A stretch of DNA of 64,000 bases from Nocardia sp. BMG111209 (lineage in GTDB: Bacteria > Actinomycetota > Actinomycetes > Mycobacteriales > Mycobacteriaceae): NCBI RefSeq assembly GCF_000381925.1, contig NZ_KB907307.1, forward strand, positions 2,046,001-2,110,000, read 5' to 3'. How positions within the stretch are numbered: the stretch's first letter is position 1; every line of letters starts with the position of its first letter. A program made the position numbers and the translations under genes. The notes beneath the pieces are model-generated. The model was not told the origin of the DNA and made no database searches. It saw only the letters and a list, made by a program, of their open reading frames with translations. Of this stretch, positions 26,952 to 36,174 are shown piece by piece.

Positions 26952-28100
26952 CTAGGGATGCGCCGGGAAGAACGACCGCGCGATCGCGGTGAACTGCGCC
27001 GGCGCGTCCAGATGCGTGACGTGCTCGGCGTCGATCCGCTGATAGAAACCGTTGGGCAGCAACGACATCGCCCGGTCGGCATCCTGCTGATCCATCGCGC
27101 CGTAGAGGATGTCGCCGTCGACCCACGAATAGTTCGCGTGCAGCAGCATCGTCGGCGCCGTGATCCGCGCCAGCGCCGCCGCGTGATCGAAGCCCTCGTT
27201 CCAGGTACCGCGATAGAAGGCATCACCGAAGGCCGGGTCGTACTGGTGGTCCATACCGCGCAGGAACAGCCGGATCATGTCGTTGCCCACGATGTCGAGT
27301 TCGACGGGCACCCCCGGCCGCAGCAGCCGTTGCGCCCGGACGGCGTCCGCCAGTACCACGTTCGATCCGGGAAATACGTTGTTGTCGAAGAACTCCCGGC
27401 TGTCGTCGATCCAGAACAGCAGGAAGTCGTCGACGTGCTGCCCGATCGCCTTGTGGCTGGAGGCGAAGTCGCGATAGGCGATGGTCTGCTCGATCCGTGG
27501 ATATTCCGAGGCGAACAACGGCGGATCCTCGAGCAGGACCGCCGTCACCAGATCGGGACGTTCGGCCGCGAGCCAGGCGGCCAGCAGGCCGCCCGAGGAA
27601 TTGCCGGTGACGTAGGCCGGGCGCCCCACCACGGAGTCGAGCAGGGCGGCCAGATCGGCCCCGATTCGGTTGGCGGCCATGGGATATCCCGCCGGCGTGC
27701 GGGTCCCGCCGTGCCCCTGATAGTCGATGTCGAAGACGTGGTAGTCCGCCGCCAGCGCCGGGAGCACCCGGCTGTAGCTGAACCAGTCCATCTGCTGTGC
27801 GTGCAGCAGCACCAGAGCGGGGCCGGACGCCGGACCCTCCCGGTAGCCGAACCGCACGCCGTCGATCTCCGCGGTCTTCGCGACATAGCCGGCCTCGCGG
27901 ACCTTCGCATGCCACGGCGCGTCGACCGCGATCCCCTTGGGCACGATGTCGCCGGCCGGCGGCGAGGCCGGGGCCCGGCCCGCGGCGCGCGCCGACAGCA
28001 CGCCGGCGCCGAGCAGGATCCCGCCCGCCGACAGGGCCCGCCGCCGGGAAACCATCCGGGGCCGATCCGCCCGCGACTCTTCGCCGTGCCGTCCGAACAT
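26952..28100 (-). CDS. Alpha/beta hydrolase with Tat signal
   Basis: A 382-residue hydrolase. Residues 16-45 form a twin-arginine signal (SRRRALSAGGILLGAGVLSARAA shown as R-R-R then a hydrophobic run), so the protein is probably exported. The core has LLHAQQMDWFSYSRV, FDIDYQGHGGT and the nucleophile elbow GNSSGG, with a late HVTHLDAP supplying the histidine. The substrate is unknown. It is divergent from the amidohydrolase gene with 70 bp between, sharing a TetR-type operator, so it may work on the same substrate outside the cell. Confidence 0.8.
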   Translation of the reverse strand: MFGRHGEESRADRPRMVSRRRALSAGGILLGAGVLSARAAGRAPASPPAGDIVPKGIAVDAPWHAKVREAGYVAKTAEIDGVRFGYREGPASGPALVLLHAQQMDWFSYSRVLPALAADYHVFDIDYQGHGGTRTPAGYPMAANRIGADLAALLDSVVGRPAYVTGNSSGGLLAAWLAAERPDLVTAVLLEDPPLFASEYPRIEQTIAYRDFASSHKAIGQHVDDFLLFWIDDSREFFDNNVFPGSNVVLADAVRAQRLLRPGVPVELDIVGNDMIRLFLRGMDHQYDPAFGDAFYRGTWNEGFDHAAALARITAPTMLLHANYSWVDGDILYGAMDQQDADRAMSLLPNGFYQRIDAEHVTHLDAPAQFTAIARSFFPAHP

Positions 28101-28150
28101 GGGCTCGACATTACAGCCGATATCGCCAACAGTGGCGGTTTCGTACACTT

Positions 28151-28166
28151 CTGACGATATTCTCAG
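28151..28166. promoter_or_regulatory. Variant TetR operator before the amidohydrolase gene
   Basis: CTGACGATATTCTCAG differs at two positions from the perfect palindrome CTGACGATATCGTCAG found at 29834-29849. It sits between the two divergent genes, five bases before the amidohydrolase ATG, so the same TetR protein probably controls this locus too. Confidence 0.65.
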
Positions 28167-28170
28167 ACAT

Positions 28171-29142
28171 ATGACCGAGCTGATCGATGTGCACAGCCAT
28201 TTCGTCCCGGATTGGTACTCCGAGCAGGCACGACGCGCGGGCCACGACACTCCCGACGGGATGCCGGCCTGGCCGGCGTGGAACGTCGCGGACCACCTGC
28301 GGCTCATGGACGAGCGCGGGATCGGCCGATCGCTGCTGTCGCTGTCGACCCCCGGCGTGACCGTCGTGGATCCCGCCGCGGCGCCGGCCCTGGCGGCGCG
28401 GGTCAACGACGCGGCGGCGGCGGTCTGCGGCAACCACCCCGATCGGTTCGGATTCCTCGCCTCGCTGCCGCTGCCCGACGTCGGGGCCGCGCTGGCCGAA
28501 GCCGAACGGGCCCTGGACACCCTCGGCGCGAGCGGCGTGATCCTGCAAACCCATTCGCGCGGAACATATGTCACCGACGCCACGCACGACGAACTCTGGG
28601 CGATGCTCGCCGCGCGCCGGATACCGGTTCTCCTGCACCCGACCTCACCGCCGGGCTGGGAGGCGACCGCGCTCGGCTACCCCCGGCCGATGATCGAATT
28701 CCTTTTCGACACTGCACGTGTCGTCTGCGGACTGCTGCTCGGCGGGGCGCTCGACCGGTATCCCGGCCTGCGGCTGGTGATCCCGCACAGCGGCGGCGTC
28801 CTGCCGTTGTTGGTCGCCCGCGCGAGCGTCTTCCAGCAGGGTCTGCGGTGGCTCGCGCCGCCGAGGCATCCGACGGCGCAGGCCGCGGATTTCCGTGCCG
28901 CCCTGAGGGAGCTGTGGTGGGACCTCGCGGGTTCGCCGGACGAGACCGCGCTCGGCGCGCTGTCGGCGTGCGCGGACGAACACCGGCTGGTCTACGGCAG
29001 CGACTACTGCTTCACCCCCGCGCACGCCGTCGGCGTGCAACAGGACGTACTCGATCGCTGCTGGAAAGCGTTCGGCGGCAACGGATCCTGGCGGTCCACC
29101 ACCGCGGCGAACGCCGCCGCGCTACTGGATCCGGCGCGGTGA
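28171..29142 (+). CDS. Amidohydrolase/ACMSD-like decarboxylase family protein
   Basis: A 323-residue metal-dependent amidohydrolase fold. It opens with the metal motif DVHSHFVPDW, and carries VLLHPTSPPGWE, VIPHSGGVLPLLVAR and YGSDYCFTP, matching the ACMSD/gamma-resorcylate decarboxylase branch. Members decarboxylate aromatic or muconate acids or hydrolyse lactones. Regulation by the shared operator ties it to the extradiol cleavage genes, so decarboxylation of an aromatic acid or a ring-cleavage product is the best guess. Confidence 0.82.
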   Translation: MTELIDVHSHFVPDWYSEQARRAGHDTPDGMPAWPAWNVADHLRLMDERGIGRSLLSLSTPGVTVVDPAAAPALAARVNDAAAAVCGNHPDRFGFLASLPLPDVGAALAEAERALDTLGASGVILQTHSRGTYVTDATHDELWAMLAARRIPVLLHPTSPPGWEATALGYPRPMIEFLFDTARVVCGLLLGGALDRYPGLRLVIPHSGGVLPLLVARASVFQQGLRWLAPPRHPTAQAADFRAALRELWWDLAGSPDETALGALSACADEHRLVYGSDYCFTPAHAVGVQQDVLDRCWKAFGGNGSWRSTTAANAAALLDPAR

Positions 29143-29151
29143 GCGCCTCGC

Positions 29152-29805
29152 TCACCCCACCTCGGGCAGCGGACGGGAGCACAGATCCTCGACGTCGGCG
29201 TCCGGTAATCCCATGCCGCGCAACACCTGCCGGGTGACCGCGTCGGTGGTCTCGGCGACATCGCGCTCGGGTTGCGAGAGCAGCATCTGCCCGAGCGACA
29301 GGGAGGCGCCGACGATCACGGCGGCGGCCAGATCCACATCCTCGACCCGGAAGCGGCCCGCGGCGACCGCGACCCGGATATCCCGGGTGGCCCGCGGCAC
29401 GAGACCGCCCTCCGACAACAGGATTCCGGTGCCGCGGCGCAGCACGACGAGGGTGAGTTCACGATGGCGGCGATAGAGATGCCCGGTCATCCGGAAGCTC
29501 TGCGTGAACGCCTCCGCGGGATCCTCGATGCGAGCGGTCAATTCGTCCATCAGCGTGCCGTGGGCCTCGAGGACCGCGTCCACGGCCGCGTCGAACAATT
29601 CCGTCTTGGTGGCGAAGTGGTTGTAGAAGGAACCGTTGCCCACGTCCGCGGTCGAGGTGATCTCGAGGACCGACACATCGGTCCGGCCCTCGGCGAGCAG
29701 TTTCTGCCCGGCCCGGATCAACGCCGACCGGGTGGTGGCCTTCCGCCGCTCGGTACGACTGAGGCCGTCGCGCAGCACCACGTCAACCACCGCCCTTCGT
29801 CGCAC
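29152..29805 (-). CDS. TetR regulator of the meta-cleavage locus
   Basis: A 217-residue TetR protein. The DNA-binding part is TTRSALIRAGQKLLAEGRTDVSVLEITSTADVGNGSFYNHFATK at about 25-68 (given here as one helix-turn-helix, recognition helix GNGSFYNHF). The GTG at 29805 was chosen as the first in-frame start after the operator region; starts a few codons downstream are possible. It is divergent from the extradiol dioxygenase gene, with three matching palindromes in the 112-bp gap, and is almost certainly their repressor. Confidence 0.85.
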   Translation of the reverse strand: MRRRAVVDVVLRDGLSRTERRKATTRSALIRAGQKLLAEGRTDVSVLEITSTADVGNGSFYNHFATKTELFDAAVDAVLEAHGTLMDELTARIEDPAEAFTQSFRMTGHLYRRHRELTLVVLRRGTGILLSEGGLVPRATRDIRVAVAAGRFRVEDVDLAAAVIVGASLSLGQMLLSQPERDVAETTDAVTRQVLRGMGLPDADVEDLCSRPLPEVG

Positions 29806-29833
29806 ACGTTTCCGAGAATAGATCAGCCTATCA

Positions 29834-29897
29834 CTGACGATATCGTCAGATAATCTCTTGACTGACGATAACGACGGATGTGACGATATCGTCACAT
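29834..29897. promoter_or_regulatory. Triple TetR operator between divergent genes
   Basis: CTGACGATATCGTCAG at 29834-29849 is a perfect 16-bp palindrome. A half-matching copy CTGACGATAACGACGG lies at 29862-29877, and the perfect 20-bp palindrome ATGTGACGATATCGTCACAT is at 29878-29897. The last one ends 20 bases before the dioxygenase start and would block its transcription when bound. Confidence 0.85.
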
Positions 29898-29917
29898 GCG
29901 TATCGAGGAGAGTGGCG

Positions 29918-31057
29918 ATGACCACGTTCGGGGACGTACACGAGGGACTGCACGCCGACGGTGTGGCGCTGCGCGGCGAACATCCGGGCCGGCATCCGAA
30001 TCCGGTCGTCAAGGTGGTCGATCTGGCCTGGCTGGAATTCGGGAAACCCGATCTGACCCGCACCGCGGCATTCGCCGCCGACTTCGGTTTCACCCCGGTG
30101 CTGCACACCGCCGACGAACTGCACCTGCGCGGAACGCATGCGGGCCCGCCCTGTGTGGTCGTGCGCCGGGCGGCCCGTTCGGCATTCCTCGGCCCGGCGT
30201 TCCGGGCCGCGACCGCCGACGACGTCCGCCGCTTCGCCGAGGCCGCCGGGGTGGGCGTCGAACCGCTGCCGGAAACCCTCGGCGGCGTGTCGGCGACCAC
30301 CCGCGATCCCGGCGGCGCCCGGGTCCGGGTCGTCACCGGATGCACCGAACACCCCGCCCTGCCCGCGCAGCCGGCCTGGACCGACCACAACACCGGCGAC
30401 CGGCTCGTCCGGATCAACCGGGGTCAGCGCGCCCCGCGCGAGGCCGCGTCGATCGAGCGCCTCGGCCATGTCGTACTCCAGTCCGATCGCTACCTCGAGG
30501 CGCTCAACTGGTATCTCGCGCAACTCGGGCTGATCGTGAGCGATTTCCTCTACTACCCGGGGCAGCGCGACCGCGGCCCGGTGATGAGCTTCCTCCGCTG
30601 CGACCGCGGGGACACCCCGTCCGACCACCACACCCTCGCGCTGATGCTCGGCCCGGCGAACCGCTACGTCCACTCGGCGTATCAGGTCCGCGACCTCGAT
30701 GTGCTGGCGGCCGGCGGAGAGTACCTGCGGGAGCGGGGATATCGCCGATCCTGGGGAATCGGACGGCACATCCAGGGCAGCCAGATCTTCGACTACTGGC
30801 GGGATCCGGACGGCCTGATCGTCGAGCACTTCACCGACGGCGACCGCTTCGACCGTTCGGTCGCACCCGGATGGGCGCCGATGAGCGCGTCCGGGCTGGC
30901 CCAATGGGGACCACCGGCGACCGCCGACTTCCTCGGCACACCCCCGAGCCCGCGGTCACTGGGAGAACTGCGCTCGATCGTGTCCGCATTGCGGTGCGCC
31001 GACAACGAATTCGACACCCGGCGCCTGCTGGGATTCCTGAAGGTGGCCAACTCGTGA
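29918..31057 (+). CDS. Type I extradiol dioxygenase
   Basis: A 379-residue two-module VOC dioxygenase that opens a catechol next to its hydroxyls. Iron ligands are read as His184 (RLGHVVLQSD), His252 (YVHSAYQV) and Glu303 (LIVEHFTDG); the second-sphere DHHTLAL at 236-242 and Tyr293 agree with the bphC-type site. The N-terminal half is the degenerate non-metal module. GAGGAG precedes the ATG. The substrate is not fixed; a side-chain catechol produced by the monooxygenase two genes downstream is likely. Confidence 0.92.
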   Translation: MTTFGDVHEGLHADGVALRGEHPGRHPNPVVKVVDLAWLEFGKPDLTRTAAFAADFGFTPVLHTADELHLRGTHAGPPCVVVRRAARSAFLGPAFRAATADDVRRFAEAAGVGVEPLPETLGGVSATTRDPGGARVRVVTGCTEHPALPAQPAWTDHNTGDRLVRINRGQRAPREAASIERLGHVVLQSDRYLEALNWYLAQLGLIVSDFLYYPGQRDRGPVMSFLRCDRGDTPSDHHTLALMLGPANRYVHSAYQVRDLDVLAAGGEYLRERGYRRSWGIGRHIQGSQIFDYWRDPDGLIVEHFTDGDRFDRSVAPGWAPMSASGLAQWGPPATADFLGTPPSPRSLGELRSIVSALRCADNEFDTRRLLGFLKVANS

Positions 31058-31992
31058 GCCTTTCCGTCCTGCGCACCCGGGACCACTGGTGGGTGCTGCT
31101 TCCCGGCGGCGCCCGCGAGATCGGCACGGCCGCAACCACGACCGCCGAACTCCTCGCCGATCGGGCGGCGATCGCGGCGGCGGCCCGGGGCACCGGTCCG
31201 CTGACCGATCCGGCGGGCCTGGCGCTGCTGTCGCCGGTCACCGCGCCCTGCCGGGTCATCGCGCAGATGACGAATTACGTCTCGCACGTGCGGGATTCGG
31301 GAATGAATCCGGATACCGTGCCGCTCACCTTCTTCCGCAAGTCCTCGGGTTCGATCAGCGGTCCGCACGACGACGTCGTCAAGCCCCCGCATGTCGCGCT
31401 GCTGGACTACGAGGTGGAGATCGGGCTCGTCTTCGGGCAGACGATCGAGGTGGGCACGAGTATCGGCCCCGCCGACCTGCCCCGGGTGATCGCGGGACTG
31501 GTGATCACCGACGACGTCTCCGCCCGGGACGTGCAACTGCCGAAAACACAGTTCTACGAGGCCAAGTCGTATCCGACGTTCACCCCGACCGGGCCGGTTC
31601 TCCTCCTCCTGGAAGACGGGGAGTTCGACCGCTTCACCGACCTGCGGCTGACCCTGCGGGTCAACGGTGAGATCCGGCAGGACTCGACCGTCGCCGACAT
31701 GATCCATCCGCCCCTGGACGCCCTGCGCACGCTGTCCCGGTTCCAGCGGGTCGATCCGGGCGACCTGCTGCTCACCGGCACGCCGGGCGGGACCGCACTG
31801 GTGGCCCCGCCGAAACCGATCGAGATCATCGGCGCGCTGCTGCCGCCACACATCAAGTGGCAGAGCTTCTTCCGGCGCCAAGCCGGCAATCCCCGCTATC
31901 TGCGGGACGGCGACATCATCGAGGCTTCGATCGCCACCGGCGACGGAATCCTGGACCTCGGGATCCAGCGCACCCCGGTGCGGTACGCATGA
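31054..31992 (+). CDS. Fumarylacetoacetate hydrolase (FAH) family protein
   Basis: A 312-residue FAH-family enzyme. The metal site is seen in LLDYEVEIGLVFG (two glutamates) and VITDDVSARDVQ (aspartate), followed by KSYPTFTPTGP. It starts with a GTG that overlaps the dioxygenase stop (GTGA). FAH enzymes cleave C-C bonds of 1,3-diketo acids, decarboxylate, or isomerise; here it probably acts on the ring-cleavage product, a step usually done by an alpha/beta hydrolase in bph- or mhp-type pathways. Confidence 0.9.
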   Translation: MSLSVLRTRDHWWVLLPGGAREIGTAATTTAELLADRAAIAAAARGTGPLTDPAGLALLSPVTAPCRVIAQMTNYVSHVRDSGMNPDTVPLTFFRKSSGSISGPHDDVVKPPHVALLDYEVEIGLVFGQTIEVGTSIGPADLPRVIAGLVITDDVSARDVQLPKTQFYEAKSYPTFTPTGPVLLLLEDGEFDRFTDLRLTLRVNGEIRQDSTVADMIHPPLDALRTLSRFQRVDPGDLLLTGTPGGTALVAPPKPIEIIGALLPPHIKWQSFFRRQAGNPRYLRDGDIIEASIATGDGILDLGIQRTPVRYA

Positions 31993-33587
31993 CGGTCCCC
32001 GCCGGCGGGGATGCGGCGTCACCCCGCACCGGGACAACGGCATTCGCCGCGCACCGGCAGGTCGTGATCGTCGGCGCGGGGCCCACCGGTCTCACCGCGG
32101 CGGCGCTGCTCGCCGATCGCGGTGTCGAATGCCTGGTGCTGGATCGCCGCGACGAGGTCCATCCGCAGCCGCGGGCCGTGCACCTCGACGACGAGGTCTA
32201 CCGGATCCTCGGAATGCTGGACGTGGCAGCCGAATTCGCGGCGATCTCGCGGCCGGGTGCGGGCCTGCGGCTGCTCGATGCCCGGCATCGGGTGCTGGCG
32301 GAGTTCTCGCGCGCGACCACGGCGGGCCGGCACGGTTTTCCGGCGGCCTCCATGTTCGACCAGCCCGAACTCGAGCGGCTGCTGCGCCGCGCCGTCGCGC
32401 GCCGCCCCCGGATCACGCTGCGGACCGGGGTCGAGGTGGAGCAGGTTGTGCACGAACGGGATTGCGCTCGTGCCGCGCTGGTCGACCGACGTACCGGTGA
32501 TCGCGCGGTGGTACGCGGGCGGTTCGTCCTGGGGGCCGACGGCGCCAACAGCATCGTCCGGGCGAGCATCGGAAGCCGGTGGGAGGAAAGGGGGTTCACG
32601 CAACGGTGGCTGGTCGTCGATATCGGGACCTCGGCCGGCCTCGGGCAGTGGGAGGGTGTCCACCAGGTGTGCGATTCGTACCGGGCGGCCACCTTCATGC
32701 GCATCGGCGCCACCCGGTATCGCTGGGAATTCCGGTTGCGCGCAGGCGAATCGGTGACGGATTTCGACGACCTGGACCGGCTCGACCCGCTGATCCGGCC
32801 CTGGCTGGGCGAGACGGCCGGTGCGGATCTCGAGCTGATCCGCGCGGCCGAGTACACGTTCCGGGCCTGTGTCGCGGATCGCTGGCGCGACCGCCGGATC
32901 CTGCTGCTCGGCGACGCGGCGCATCTCACCCCGCCGTTCATCGGCCAGGGCTTGGGATCGGGCATGCGGGACGCCGCGAATCTGGCCTGGAAACTGGCCG
33001 GGGTGCTGCACGGTGATCTGCCGGCGGAAAGCCTGGACAGCTACCAGGCCGAGCGTAAACCGCACGCGGCGGCGCTGATCCGGCTCGCGGTCGGGATGGG
33101 CGCCACGATGACCCGCGGCGGGGTGACCGGCGACCGAATGCGGCGGCTGGCGGTGCCGCTGCTGGCCCGGTTACCCGGTTTCGCGGCGATGGTGACCGAC
33201 AGTGCGACGCCGCCGCTGTCGCCGTCGATGTTCGTGCGCCCCGGGCCGCGCACGGTTCCGTGGCGCGGCAGGCCCCTGACCGGAACCCTGTGCCCCAACC
33301 TGCCGATCGTGCCGGGCGGGCCGCGGCTCGACCGGTCCGGGGAACGCCGATTCCTGGTACTGACTCTGGATTCTCCCAGTGCTGCACAGGAATTCGAGAT
33401 CCGGCGGCGCGGCGCGGCGGTGGTGCGGGTAGGCCCGGACAGTGAGCTGGGAGCCTGGCTCGGCAAGGCGGCTGCCTGCGCGGCGATCGTCCGGCCGGAC
33501 CGGACCGTGCTGACCGCCGGTGGATCGGTGGCGGCGGTCTACACCTGTCTGCCGGTGCTGCCGGATCGGGTCCCGCACCCGTCGTGA
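31989..33587 (+). CDS. FAD-dependent aromatic monooxygenase (MhpA-like)
   Basis: A 532-residue flavoprotein hydroxylase. The FAD motif VVIVGAGPTGLTAAALLADR is at about 25-44, LGADGANSIVR is the DG motif, and RILLLGDAAHLTPPFIGQGL the second FAD contact. A thioredoxin-like C-terminal domain follows. The closest general resemblance is to 3-(3-hydroxyphenyl)propionate hydroxylase. It would turn a phenolic compound into the catechol for the extradiol enzyme. Its ATG overlaps the previous stop (ATGA), so the three genes form one operon. Confidence 0.9.
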   Translation: MTVPAGGDAASPRTGTTAFAAHRQVVIVGAGPTGLTAAALLADRGVECLVLDRRDEVHPQPRAVHLDDEVYRILGMLDVAAEFAAISRPGAGLRLLDARHRVLAEFSRATTAGRHGFPAASMFDQPELERLLRRAVARRPRITLRTGVEVEQVVHERDCARAALVDRRTGDRAVVRGRFVLGADGANSIVRASIGSRWEERGFTQRWLVVDIGTSAGLGQWEGVHQVCDSYRAATFMRIGATRYRWEFRLRAGESVTDFDDLDRLDPLIRPWLGETAGADLELIRAAEYTFRACVADRWRDRRILLLGDAAHLTPPFIGQGLGSGMRDAANLAWKLAGVLHGDLPAESLDSYQAERKPHAAALIRLAVGMGATMTRGGVTGDRMRRLAVPLLARLPGFAAMVTDSATPPLSPSMFVRPGPRTVPWRGRPLTGTLCPNLPIVPGGPRLDRSGERRFLVLTLDSPSAAQEFEIRRRGAAVVRVGPDSELGAWLGKAAACAAIVRPDRTVLTAGGSVAAVYTCLPVLPDRVPHPS

Positions 33588-33599
33588 TGCGCGAAAGAC

Positions 33600-33622
33600 G
33601 CTGAGCCGCAACCCGGCTCAGC
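33600..33622. terminator. Hairpin terminator after the meta-cleavage operon
   Basis: GCTGAGCCG, a five-base loop CAACC, and CGGCTCAGC form a perfect 9-bp stem in the gap between the monooxygenase gene and the convergent MarR gene. There is no T-run, which is common in this kind of genome. Confidence 0.65.
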
Positions 33623-33688
33623 CTCCGTGCACGACATTCCGATCTGCGGCAGGCCGCGAAATCGTCCGGCGGCGAGCTCGATGCGATG

Positions 33689-34150
33689 TCACGCGCGCCG
33701 GTCGCCGGTGAGTGCGCGGCGACCGGCGACGAGGTACTCCCGGAACCGGTCGCGGTCGGCCGCGTCGAATCCCACGAGCATGCGTTCCTCCAATTGCGCG
33801 ACCAGCGGGTTGTATTCGGCCAGGAACGCGTGTCCCTGTGCCGTCAGGCTGATCACCAACCGGCGGCGGTTGGCCGGATCGGCGGACCGCTCGATGAGTC
33901 CGTGCCGTTCGAGCGCGCTCACCAGATCCGAGGTCGACTGGGCCCGTACGAACGAGGCACGCGCCAGATCCGCCGCCGACATCGTCCGCCGCCGTTCCAG
34001 GACGGTGAGCGCGGTGTACTGCAGGGCGGTCACGCCGGACGGTTTCAGCACGGCATCGAGTTGTGACCGAGTGGCCAGCTCGAGCCGCTTGACCAGGTAC
34101 AGCAGCAGCGCGGCGGTGGGCTCGGGGGATGGGGTCACCACGTCATTCAA
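33689..34150 (-). CDS. MarR-family regulator
   Basis: A 153-residue MarR protein with the winged helix at about 40-105 (ALQYTALTVLERRRTMSAADLARA, then the wing DPANRRRLVISLT). It lies 27 bp after the aldolase gene on the same strand and is probably the last gene of the lower-pathway operon, although its own promoter in the gap is possible. The ligand is likely an aromatic acid, as for many MarR proteins in catabolic loci; this is inference. Confidence 0.85.
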   Translation of the reverse strand: MNDVVTPSPEPTAALLLYLVKRLELATRSQLDAVLKPSGVTALQYTALTVLERRRTMSAADLARASFVRAQSTSDLVSALERHGLIERSADPANRRRLVISLTAQGHAFLAEYNPLVAQLEERMLVGFDAADRDRFREYLVAGRRALTGDRRA

Positions 34151-34177
34151 CCAAACCGGGCCGGGGCGGTCGTACGC

Positions 34178-35215
34178 TCAGCCCGCCGCCGGCACCGCGC
34201 CGGCGTCGCGTTCGGCGACCATGGTGAGCGCGATGTCGACGATCATGTCCTCCTGACCGCCGACCAGGCCGCGGCGACCGGCTTCCATGAGCAGGCTGCG
34301 GACCTCGATCCCGTATCGCTGCCCGGCGGCTTCGGCGTGCCGCAGGAAGCTGGAGTACACCCCCGCGTAGCCGAGGGTCAGCGTCTCACGGTCGACGCGG
34401 ACCGGACGGTCCTGCAAGGGGCGGACCAGATCGTCGGCGGCGTCCTGCAACGCGAACACGTCACAGCCGTGCTTCCACTCCAGCAGATCCGCGACGGCCA
34501 CGAACGCCTCGATCGGGCAATTGCCCGCGCCCGCACCGTGTCCGGCCAGCGACGCGTCCACCCGGTACACGCCGTTCTCCACCGCCACCACCGAATTCGC
34601 CACGGACAGTGAGAGATTCTCGTGCGCGTGGATACCGATCTCGGTACCCGCGTCGAGGATGTCCCGGTAGGCACGGACCCGGTCGCGGACACCGTCCATG
34701 GTCAGGCGCCCGCCCGAGTCGGTCACGTAGACACAGTGCGCGCCATAGGATTCCATCAGTTTCGCCTGCGCGGCCAGTTCCGCCGGCGGGGCCATGTGGC
34801 TCATCATCAGGAAACCCGAGACGTCCATACCCATCTCGCGGGCGGTCGCGATGTGCTGCGCGGACACGTCGGCCTCGGTGCAGTGCGTCGCCACCCGCAC
34901 CGACCGCACACCCAGCTCGTAGGCGCGTCGCAGATCCGCGACCGTGCCCACACCGGGCAGCAACAGCGTGGTCAAGCGGGCGTCGGTCAGGTTGGCGGCG
35001 GCCGCTTCGATCCAAGCCCAGTCACTGTGCGAGCCGGGACCGTAGTTCACCGAACCGCCGGCGAGCCCGTCGCCGTGCGCGACCTCGATGGCGTCGACCC
35101 CGGCCGCGTCGAGTGCGGCCACGATCCGGCCCACGTTCTCCGGGGTGATCCGGTGCCGCACCGCGTGCATACCGTCGCGCAGGGTGACGTCCTGGACGAA
35201 GATCGTCGTGGTCAT
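34178..35215 (-). CDS. mhpE: 4-hydroxy-2-oxovalerate aldolase
   Basis: A 345-residue class II aldolase of the HMG-CoA lyase-like superfamily. [10 protein letters not shown] gives the base arginine and metal aspartate (Arg13, Asp14), and [11 protein letters not shown] gives the metal histidines 196 and 198. It splits 4-hydroxy-2-oxovalerate to pyruvate and acetaldehyde and forms a channelling complex with the acylating dehydrogenase encoded just upstream, whose stop it overlaps by ATGA. Confidence 0.94.
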   Translation of the reverse strand: MTTTIFVQDVTLRDGMHAVRHRITPENVGRIVAALDAAGVDAIEVAHGDGLAGGSVNYGPGSHSDWAWIEAAAANLTDARLTTLLLPGVGTVADLRRAYELGVRSVRVATHCTEADVSAQHIATAREMGMDVSGFLMMSHMAPPAELAAQAKLMESYGAHCVYVTDSGGRLTMDGVRDRVRAYRDILDAGTEIGIHAHENLSLSVANSVVAVENGVYRVDASLAGHGAGAGNCPIEAFVAVADLLEWKHGCDVFALQDAADDLVRPLQDRPVRVDRETLTLGYAGVYSSFLRHAEAAGQRYGIEVRSLLMEAGRRGLVGGQEDMIVDIALTMVAERDAGAVPAAG

Positions 35216-36174
35216 CGGGTGGTCTCTTTCTGTTGCAGGTCGTGGGCGATCCGTTCGGCGACCCGCAGCCCGGCCGAGGTCATGATGTCGAGGTTGCCCG
35301 CGTAGGCGGGCAGGTAGTGGGCCGCACCCTCGACCTCGAGGAATACCGACACCCGATGGGTCGGCACGGTCGCGGTGCCGTCGGCGAGCAGGGTGTGCAC
35401 CGGCTGGTCGGCGGGAATCGGGTCGATCTGCACGTCCTGTTTCAACCGGTAACCCGGCACGTAGGCGGCGACGTCGGCGGTCATCTCGGTGATCGACTCG
35501 CGGATGCGGTCCTGGGTGTCCGGGTCCGGGGCGTCGACCAGGCAGAACACGGTGTCGCGCATGATCAGTGGCGGCTCGGCCGGATTCAGGACGATGACGG
35601 CCTTACCGCGTTCGGCGCCGCCGACCTGTTCGATGGCGTGGGAGGTGGTCTCGGTGAACTCGTCGATATTCGCGCGGGTGCCCGGTCCGGCCGATTTCGA
35701 GGCGATCGACGCCACGATCTCCGCATACGCCACCGGCGCGACCCGCGACACCGCGGCGACGATCGGGATCGTGGCCTGGCCGCCGCAGGTCACCATGTTC
35801 ACGTTCACCGCGTCCAGGTGGTCGGCGATGTTGACGGCCGGTACCACGAACGGGCCGATCGCGGCCGGGGTGAGGTCGATCAGTCGCTTGCCCAGTGGGG
35901 CGAGCCGCGCGTGAGTGGTCGTGTGCGCCTTCGCGGAGGTGGCGTCGAAGACGATCTCGATCTCGTCGAATCCGGGCATCGCGAGCAGGCCCTCGACACC
36001 CTCGTGGGTGGTGGGCACCCGCAACCGGGCCGCGCGCGCGAGACCGTCGGAGTCGGGGTCGATGCCGACCATGGCGGCCATCTCCAGTACCTGGGAGTGC
36101 CGCAGTACCTTGATCATCAGATCGGTGCCGATATTGCCCGACCCGATGATCGCGACCTTCGTCTTCGCGCTCAT
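35212..36174 (-). CDS. mhpF: Acetaldehyde dehydrogenase (acylating)
   Basis: A 320-residue NAD-dependent enzyme turning acetaldehyde to acetyl-CoA. The nucleotide-binding motif [14 protein letters not shown] is at 7-20 and the catalytic cysteine is Cys130 (MVTCGGQAT). It partners with the aldolase so that acetaldehyde is passed directly between them. The ATG at 36174 overlaps the hydratase stop (ATGA). Confidence 0.95.
   Translation of the reverse strand: MSAKTKVAIIGSGNIGTDLMIKVLRHSQVLEMAAMVGIDPDSDGLARAARLRVPTTHEGVEGLLAMPGFDEIEIVFDATSAKAHTTTHARLAPLGKRLIDLTPAAIGPFVVPAVNIADHLDAVNVNMVTCGGQATIPIVAAVSRVAPVAYAEIVASIASKSAGPGTRANIDEFTETTSHAIEQVGGAERGKAVIVLNPAEPPLIMRDTVFCLVDAPDPDTQDRIRESITEMTADVAAYVPGYRLKQDVQIDPIPADQPVHTLLADGTATVPTHRVSVFLEVEGAAHYLPAYAGNLDIMTSAGLRVAERIAHDLQQKETTR

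Noticed and set aside
29896..31992. A 698-codon frame that merges upstream sequence with the FAH gene
   Set aside because: The first part runs out of frame through the extradiol dioxygenase gene; the FAH protein starts properly at the GTG 31054.
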